In this document: positions 57,424 to 64,000 of the stretch, piece after piece
Layout: every line of letters begins with the position of its first letter
Numbering within the stretch: the stretch's first letter is position 1
Assembly (NCBI GenBank): GCA_001695595.3
Contig: MBPM02000026.1
Span: 620,001-684,000 of the forward strand
DNA: 64,000 nucleotides
Direction: 5' to 3'
Source: Plasmopara viticola
Taxonomy: Eukaryota > Oomycota > Peronosporomycetes > Peronosporales > Peronosporaceae
Program-made: the position numbers and the translations under genes
The notes under the pieces: model-generated
What the model was told of the DNA's origin: nothing
Databases searched by the model: none
The model's input: the letters and a program-made list of their open reading frames with translations, nothing else

Positions 57424-59167
57424 TTAGCCTTTAATCCTCGGACAGATCATAGCATAGATGCCTAGATAATTAAGGATTGTGGGGACATAAGGAATAACGA
57501 TCCGCCTTACACCACAAGCCAGACCTATTTTATAGCCTCCACGCTCCGCATTAGGTACCAGAAAACGCGTTTCATTAAGAGGCATGAGTAGCTCCAAGCC
57601 ACTTTTCCACAGCGATCTCCATTTACCATAAAAAAGAACTAGTACATGCTTTCTCGGCACAGGAGCTTTGGTTACCACTAGTGGACCATTTTGCTGCAGG
57701 TAACGAGGCCATATTGCAGTAGCGCAACTACGAGGCAAATGGGTTCCAAAGCAAGCGAAATGGGCCCGTCATTATCTACAGTGGGGGAGAAGGTGCGCTT
57801 TAGCACGTGTCCGGCTACTTTTGTCACGTCATCGCCAAAAAATTTGAGGATAGTGATAAGTATGCATGACACATTACACCGGCACGTACTTTCGCATAAA
57901 ATTTCACTTCTCGATGACTCACAAACTTTTTGAGGGTGATTTGTTGCATAAGAGGAAGTATCATCTATAAGGATACGATAATAAAAGCTGGGATTTGATA
58001 CGCAGCCACCACTTTTGGTTAATTGGCCACTACTTGATTGGCTTTCATGGCTTCGGATTGGCAAAACGATTAATTCTCGGTCACCCAAGAATTACGCGAC
58101 TTTTTTCACAAGCTTGCCGTGTTCCTCCGCGTCAACGTCGGCCATGAACACCGTAGAACCTATCGTCGAACGTATCTTCGACAGTCTTGACGATATCGTA
58201 CGAATTTGAATGCAGAACTCAAAGAAGAGGGGTACATTGTAAGCCTCAAACGTTACAATTTAATTTGCAACAATCTCGACGAAATTTTTTCCTGATCTTC
58301 CATGACGCAATTCTGGCCGACAAATGTGCTGTTTACTCCGCCTGCCGATACCTTGGCAGCACCTGACCTCGATGTACAGCGGATCGTGTGAGCCGTAGCT
58401 TGTGTCTTTGTGGCTGTGTCTGTCGTTTCGTCCGCTCTGTTGATCCGTGGTCATCTCAACCACTTTACCCAACTAATCGTGGTATTTTACAATAAAATTA
58501 TTGTCAAAACGCTTTAACAATCTTAATTTGTAAAAATCTGGATGGTGCCAATCTGCGCGACCGATTTGTGGCTCAGTCTTTGCTCTAAAGACGCTGCTTC
58601 GTATCTCGATTAAATGCGCGACTCGTACGAAGGATACGTGATTCACGTCCTTCTGGCCCTTTTAGAATTTAGTCAAGGGAGCAAAGGAACGCATTGTTGC
58701 AATTTCAAGAAAACTCCCCGATCTATATATCCGTGGCCATTTAAAACGTGTTTTGCGCCCATTACAATGGGTGCTGGCCTCTTACGAGAATGCAAAATGG
58801 CCACCAGCGGTTTGTCGTAGTAAAAGCCACGATGACATATGTGGCCATTGTCTTGCAATTGAATGATTCGTACGACCAAGGCGACTTTAGTGCCACAACT
58901 TTATTTGTGCACGAGTTTGGTACGCGTTTTACTACTTGGTCTTGTACTACTGGCACCTAGCTGCCGTTCAACCCCGTGCCCAGGTTTTAATGCGCCAAAG
59001 CCGTCTTGTTTCTCTCGTTTTGGCAAGGTGTCGTCCTTGCTTTTCTCTCTCGCTTTGAAGTCACTCACGCGTTGGGGTCGTGGAGTGTCGAGAATGTGAC
59101 AACGGGCATCCAGAACCTCCTTATTTGCTCGAAAAGTTTTGCGTTGCGCTAGCACATCGTCGAGCAA
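57424..59167 (-). pseudogene. Decayed minus-strand coding region, possibly PWWP-related
   Basis: Adjacent minus-strand frames with coding-like composition (58901-59167, 58260-58472, 57678-58088, 57424-57738) are broken by frame changes and stops. In 57424-57738, IWPRYLQQNGP followed by RKHVLVLFYGKWRSLW has the layout of a PWWP domain (aromatic-Pro motif, then a V-x-F-F/Y-G strand and an aromatic), but the match is weak. Codons are more GC-rich than the surroundings, as for a former gene. It may be one gene or two. Identity is uncertain; the disrupted state is clearer. Confidence 0.3.
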
Positions 59168-59579
59168 TCCCTTTTAAATCGTATGTCCATGACAATTTAG
59201 CGCTGCGTACAAAAAAATTGATGGACCACCTTACGCTGTCCGTGACTTAGAGGTGATGACTGTGGTATTCGTAACTTCTTCCAAACCTGGTGCAGCGACG
59301 TTAATGACGAAAAAGAAATTCAAGGCAGCACAGTCGAAAGATAGGCGAGACTGTAGGACTTCTAAGTAATGTTGCGGCCACCTCTGATGTCGAAAGCGAG
59401 TCTTTGTACGAAAGCAGTTCGCGCGGTTGGGAATTGTGGCGAGTTTGGTGCAGCTGCATTGATAAATTACATAACGACAATGTACACTCAATTTGCTGCC
59501 ATTTGGACGCTCATAAGCCTGCTACTGTTTCGTCGCGTGCCATGTCCTTTGGCACTCTTAGTACATGATTGTTCCTTAC

Positions 59580-61860
59580 GAATCTGAAAATTACAGAGAT
59601 TATCTTGGCAACTAACTCTAGACCCTTTTCATTTGCAAGATGCACCACGCAAAGGAAGTAAAAGGATTCGAGTGCACCTACAAATCAAGACATACACTTT
59701 TTTCACTTAATCGTCGACAAAAGACGCCAGAGCCATTGTACCTTGCTAGCCACGTTCTCCACCACGCTTGCAAAGTTCGATTCTTATGGCTTTCCATCTC
59801 CATCTTTCGACAAAAAAACGCGGACGCCTTCCACTTACGATTGTAATGTCAGTACCGACTATTCGATCAGTTTTGGGTCTGCTACTTCTGACTATTCTTC
59901 ATTCCAGGTGATCCTAATTATTGCCCTTAAGCTATTCCACATCCACACGCTCGGCAAATGCTCGTAGTGCACACCAATTTATTTCACGACGCAATCAGCT
60001 TGGACCAGCCCTTCAACTCTATACATAGTTTCGGGCCCTGCCCCAAGCGTGCCTTCCACTTCGTCATCGTAATCAGCTTTCAAGCCGTCATTTTCATTAC
60101 AAGTGAGCGGCACTGCTTAATCTGGATCATCGGCAGTATAGCCACCGTTTTCCTTACATTTAGAGATCTCCGCCTCGACGCCATCTTGGTAGACGCCATC
60201 CAAATCACCGACACGATTTCGAAAAATTGGCTCTGTTCTCATATAAAGTGACGGAAAAATAGACTACGCTCGATGTGCATGTCCACAGGCAATACGAGAT
60301 CAGAAGTGTTCTCCCATTGTTCCTTCCACGTCCCTTTAGAAATTTTCAAACTCGATGAGATAAAGATCAGGCACTTTGCTTAGAAAATTGACCAGATTAG
60401 TTGCCTTCTTATTCACGTCAGCAGTGCTTTCCTTCCGACCACGACCCATCGACAGCACTGGGAGCTCTGCCTTTATAGCTACGGCCTCTTCATCAACTTC
60501 TAGTGCGTCTTAATCGGCCTCTTCCTTAACCCATTGCTTCATTTAAACTTTACGCACCGCTGAAAACTTCCAGTGCCCAGGATCTGCCCAATTTTGAAGC
60601 ATTTTACCGTCAAAAGACGAGTAATCATTCTTGCCGTCCTGGTTGTCGCCACTCTGTTCGTCTGCCAACGCTGCAGATCGGAGTATGGCCGACTCAATCA
60701 TTTGCGAAAAAAGGTGATCCTCGTACTTTTCCGGCATGTTTTCGTTCATTGTGGCACATAAAAGTCAGCAGCACTTGACGTCAGGAGCAATTTCTTATTA
60801 AAAGCACGCAGGAGCGATCGTCAATTTACACTAAGCAGCAATTCATTTCTAAAATCAAGTTTGTGACGGGCTTTGTCTCCGCAAAAGTCGACCAGCTGAT
60901 CGTACATTAGGTGCAACGGGGGAGAGACTTTAAATTTTCAAGCATCCCGACAAATACAAGACAGGGTCATGAAGACCGACAAGCTGACACGATCATTCGT
61001 AGCATTATGCCGGTCGCCTCCTTTGTCTTTCAAAGCGTCAGCTGCTTCATCCATAATTTCTGTACCCACATCTTTTGCCGTCGTACCATCTATAACGACA
61101 CCTCCATTCTTTCCATCCTTTTCAACTCATCTTTTTGTCCTTTTCTGTCGTGGCTGACTTACTCTTCTCCTTACTGTACACAAATTCCACAATTTTCTCT
61201 TTTGTTTGCTTCGCGCTTGACTTGTCAGCAACTTCGTGCCCCGTTTTCCGCGTCACGGCACTCACATCCGACAAATTCAACAAGATCTTGCAGCCATCGG
61301 AGACACTTACCTTCGCCATCAACATTCCTTCCGCACCGCTTTCATCAAAGGACCCTGACATTTTATAAAACAGTGGACCCGTCATGTACTCCAAAGCGTA
61401 CCCTTTCGAGTTGATACTGTTCACATCGTGCGGGCATGCGTCTTTCTCGTCTTGTGTCCAAGACTTTTTTCTCGCCATCCTCATGCTCAATCCCATGCTT
61501 TTGTTCCATGCGTGATATATTGTCCAAAATTTGTACAACGGACTCCACGCATCGTCTACTCGAATGAAAAAATGTTGACATTTGCTTCCAATGTGCAGCT
61601 TGCTTTTTGAAAATTGTACGTATCGTCATCCGTCTCGCCGTCGGCGGCCATTCGTTTCGACGAATCCAAAATGTCTTCCATGTGGTCAATTAAATGGAGC
61701 GACCAAGCGTTCTTCGAGCTTGCGCATACAAGCAGTTTGCCAATCTCAAACACCTTTTGGTGGATTCCTAAACTCATTTGATTATTCAAGCACAACCGAC
61801 AAGGCTTATTCTCGCTTTTGCTGTTCGTCAATGCAACTTTGTAGATTTTATACTCCGTGC
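59580..61860 (-). pseudogene. NCAPH: Condensin subunit 2 (NCAPH/Barren) pseudogene
   Basis: Pieces in the right order on the minus strand match condensin's kleisin subunit: NAWSLHLIDHMEDILDSSK then ASCTLEANVNIFSF (61556-61831; kleisin N-terminal region); GPLFYKMSGSFDESGAEGML...GCKILLNLSDV (61122-61430; conserved DPMFxKTAASFDE-like block); MLQNWADPGHWKFSAVRK (60543-60600; the WAGPDHWRF motif); VDMHIERSLFFRHF (~60240-60285); and near the end FLCVVHLANEKGLELV (59600-59650; the conserved C-terminal LHLANEK motif). Between them are frame changes (one at the homopolymer near 61566, others around 61500) and several in-frame stops at 60.0-60.5 kb, too many for intron models. Condensin subunit 2 is essential, so a working copy should exist elsewhere. 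Identification is good; the start is uncertain. Confidence 0.75.
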
Positions 61861-62454
61861 TAGTGCATCATCTTAAGATCCTTAAAACTGAAAAGGCCAA
61901 GTCTCTCGAGTTTTGTACGAAAAGCAATGGGACCGAGCTCGTGATGTCGCTTCAAGACAGTGATCGCATCCATGGAAGCAATCCAGCGGCTTCTTTTAAG
62001 TAAACCACCATGCTTTGTAGCCAGCCCAAGTCGACGAAGGCATTCTTGCACATGAATTCCTTGCAGCTCATCCTTTGCATTGTAGTCGCTAGCAGACATG
62101 GACAGCATTCTACTAATTACCACACTCATACACCTACCGATACGAAATGATTCGTTTGCTCAGTCCGTCGACAGGCACGTCGCCGCAACTTGAGCTGAAT
62201 GCGTACCGCCATTCGTACTTGCATCTCCATGAAGACATGCTTGGCAATAGACTGTACATGTTCATGGCTCACGTTGACGCGCGTAAAAGGTCGCGTGGAA
62301 GAAGTAAGATGCATCGTAACATCCGAGAATTGATATCCGACCTAATCGCTTAGCCAATCAAAAGCCTTGAATGCCAATCAATGGAATTCGTGTTTCTGTG
62401 GTGGTCAGTTATCCAAAAGTAGTGGCTGCGTATCAGATCCCTAAAAGCTTGTCT
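61861..62454. other. Spacer with one unassigned minus-strand frame
   Basis: An 89-codon frame at 61860-62129 minus (GIHVQECLRRLGLATKHGGL) lies just upstream of the condensin pseudogene in the same orientation. It shows no condensin motif and is not recognised; it could be a decayed exon of another gene. Confidence 0.3.
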
Positions 62455-62464
62455 TCATTCATCT
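62455..62464 (+). promoter_or_regulatory. Initiator-like element upstream of GH3 gene
   Basis: TCATTCATCT lies 7 bp before the ATG at 62472 and fits the oomycete initiator core. It would give a very short leader. A sequence match only. Confidence 0.35.
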
Positions 62465-62471
62465 GCTTCCC

Positions 62472-64000
62472 ATGAGGCTCTTCCCCGTGCCAACGATCGT
62501 GGCCGGCTTTCTCGGCCTCTCCACTACCACTGCGTCCATTCCACGTGCTTGCTCTTCTCCGGAGCATCTCGCGTTTGCGTTTTGCAACGCATCGCTATCA
62601 ATTTCCGACCGGGTCGAGGATCTTTTGCGCCGTTTGCCACTGGATGAAAAGGTAACGCTCTTGACTGCTCGTGCCAGCCCGAAAGGCAATTTGAGTAGCA
62701 TTGGACTGCCCGAGTATAATTGGGGTGCCAACTGTGTGCACGGGGTCCAGTCCACGTGCGGAACCAACTGCGCCACATCGTTTCCAAACCCTGTGAATCT
62801 TGGTGCCATCTTTGACCCACAAGCAGTGTTTGATATGGCGCAAGTCATAGGCTGGGAGCTTCGTGCTCTGTGGCTTGAAGGAGCTAGAGAGAATTACGCT
62901 GCAGGTCCGCACTTGGGGCTCGATTGCTGGTCACCCAATATTAATATAAACAGAGACCCTCGCTGGGGTCGAAACATGGAGACCCCATCGGAAGACCCAC
63001 TAGTCAATAGCAAATACAGTGTGGCCTACACGAAAGGACTGCAAGAAGGAAAAGACAAGAGATATCTGCAAGCAGTCGTGACTGTAAAGCATTACGTTGC
63101 CTACTCTTTAGAGCATTACAATGGTATTGATCGAATGGCATTTAACGCTGTGGTGTCAAACTACGACTTTGCCGATACGTATTTGCCGGCATTTAAAGCG
63201 TCCGTCGTGGAAGCGAATGCCAAGGGGATCATGTGCTCGTACAACGCTGTGAACGGTGTACCTATGTGTGCAAACGAAAAGCTCAATACCGGACTGTTGC
63301 GTAATACGTTGGGCTTTGACGGGTACATTACAAGCGATTCAAGCGCAATTGATGGCATTTTTCATCCACATAATTATACCAAAACGCTGTGTGAGGCTGG
63401 ACGACTGGCAATATTGTCGGGAACGGACATCAACAGTGGAAACGTCTACAAAAAGTGTTTGGCTGAGCTTGTGACAAGTGGACAATTGCCGGAGAAAGTA
63501 GTGGACGATGCCATGCGAAGGACGTTAAAGTTGCGTTTTGAATTGGGTCTGTTTGACCCAATTGACGATCAGCCGTACTGGCATGTGGCACCCGAGGAAG
63601 TCAACACGGCGAAATCAAAGCAATTGAGTCTCGATCTCACGCGAAAGTCCATTGTGTTGCTACAGAACCACGGCAATATTTTGCCGCTAGCCAAAGGTAC
63701 AAAACTGGCAGTGATTGGACCACACGCGATGGCGAAGCGAGCTTTGTTGGGCAACTACTTAGGACAGATGTGCCATGGCGATTACTTGGAGGTTGGCTGC
63801 GTGCAAACGCCACTTGAGGCACTTTTGGCTGTAAACGGGGAATCGCACACTGTATACGCCAAAGGCTCTTCCATTAACGACACTTCAACTGCAGACTTTG
63901 CCGAGGCGGAAGCTGCTGCACATAAAGCGGAAGTGGTTGTCCTGTTTCTAGGCATCGATACGTCAATCGAGCGTGAATCCGGGGACCGTGTAAATATTGA
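62472..64000 (+). CDS. Secreted GH3 glycoside hydrolase (beta-glucosidase/beta-xylosidase type), partial
   Basis: Open from ATG 62472 to the window end without a stop (509 full codons); the 3' part is outside. Residues 1-22 form a signal peptide (short basic start, FLGLSTTTAS). The GH3 N-terminal barrel is clear: LPLDEKVTLLT (56-66), YNWGANCVHGVQ (82-93), GLDCWSPNININRDPRWGRNMETPSEDP (149-176), VKHYVAYSLEH (205-215), MCSYNAVNGVPMCAN (254-268) and GYITSDSSAIDGIF (284-297), with nucleophile Asp289. The second alpha/beta domain begins around residue 400 (SIVLLQNHGNILPL). The paired Cys and order of motifs resemble plant and fungal beta-xylosidase-like GH3 members more than bacterial NagZ. Role: hydrolysis of beta-linked glycans outside the cell, probably plant wall oligosaccharides; substrate not determined. 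Confidence 0.95.
   Translation, partial: MRLFPVPTIVAGFLGLSTTTASIPRACSSPEHLAFAFCNASLSISDRVEDLLRRLPLDEKVTLLTARASPKGNLSSIGLPEYNWGANCVHGVQSTCGTNCATSFPNPVNLGAIFDPQAVFDMAQVIGWELRALWLEGARENYAAGPHLGLDCWSPNININRDPRWGRNMETPSEDPLVNSKYSVAYTKGLQEGKDKRYLQAVVTVKHYVAYSLEHYNGIDRMAFNAVVSNYDFADTYLPAFKASVVEANAKGIMCSYNAVNGVPMCANEKLNTGLLRNTLGFDGYITSDSSAIDGIFHPHNYTKTLCEAGRLAILSGTDINSGNVYKKCLAELVTSGQLPEKVVDDAMRRTLKLRFELGLFDPIDDQPYWHVAPEEVNTAKSKQLSLDLTRKSIVLLQNHGNILPLAKGTKLAVIGPHAMAKRALLGNYLGQMCHGDYLEVGCVQTPLEALLAVNGESHTVYAKGSSINDTSTADFAEAEAAAHKAEVVVLFLGIDTSIERESGDRVNI

Noticed and set aside
61860..62129. N-terminal exon of condensin subunit 2
   Set aside because: Position and strand fit, but no kleisin motif was seen, so it was left unassigned.

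Overview
The window reads as nuclear DNA of an oomycete (Peronosporales: a Phytophthora or downy-mildew type genome). The basis is spliceosomal introns of about 43-75 bp with GT..AG ends, eukaryote-only families (Tctex-type dynein light chain, Dpy-30 motif, many PH domains, mitochondrial PCC beta and 3-hydroxyisobutyryl-CoA hydrolase), oomycete-style initiator matches just upstream of several ATGs, and oomycete-type copia, LINE and pogo-like remnants. No bacterial operon, CRISPR array or rRNA was seen. The species cannot be named from the sequence.

Layout. 1-6.1 kb: gene-poor. 6.2-10.0 kb: a two-PH-domain protein, a coiled-coil protein of unknown function, and a divergent four-exon 3-hydroxyisobutyryl-CoA hydrolase. 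10.3-11.8 kb: a broken p25-alpha (TPPP)-like gene split by a short retroelement. 13.6-15.0 kb: M18 aspartyl aminopeptidase. 15-23.8 kb: gene-poor, with a 1.16-kb internally deleted LINE carrying a 12-bp target duplication and a second short copy. 23.8-28.5 kb: propionyl-CoA carboxylase beta and glutamine:fructose-6-phosphate aminotransferase, both on the minus strand, with another short LINE derivative between them. 28.5-29.8 kb: a complete-ended, internally deleted pogo-like DNA transposon. 29.8-41.3 kb: gene-poor, with a decayed copia RT fragment. 41.4-47.3 kb: a compact plus-strand block holding a seven-PH-domain protein with a C-terminal CaaX box, a Dpy-30-motif protein, a Tctex-type dynein light chain, and a two-PH-domain protein that also ends in a CaaX box. 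47.3-54.6 kb: gene-poor, with an LTR-like repeat. 54.7-56.3 kb: a two-exon protein of unknown function. 57.4-61.9 kb: decayed minus-strand genes, one recognisable as condensin subunit 2 (NCAPH/Barren). 62.5 kb to the end: a secreted GH3 glycoside hydrolase running off the edge.

Functional themes: HIBCH and PCC beta belong to mitochondrial valine/propionate catabolism. GFAT feeds UDP-GlcNAc synthesis but here carries an unusual mitochondrial-type leader ahead of its catalytic Cys. The PH proteins point to phosphoinositide signalling, and two of them add a predicted prenyl anchor. Loss of a p25-alpha-like gene beside retention of a Tctex dynein chain is compatible with a lineage reducing its flagellar gene set, but this is inference.

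The most unusual items are the nested series of LINE deletion derivatives with intact termini and target duplications, the retroelement insertion into a dying p25-alpha-like gene, the disrupted condensin gene, the PH-CaaX pair, and the GFAT leader.
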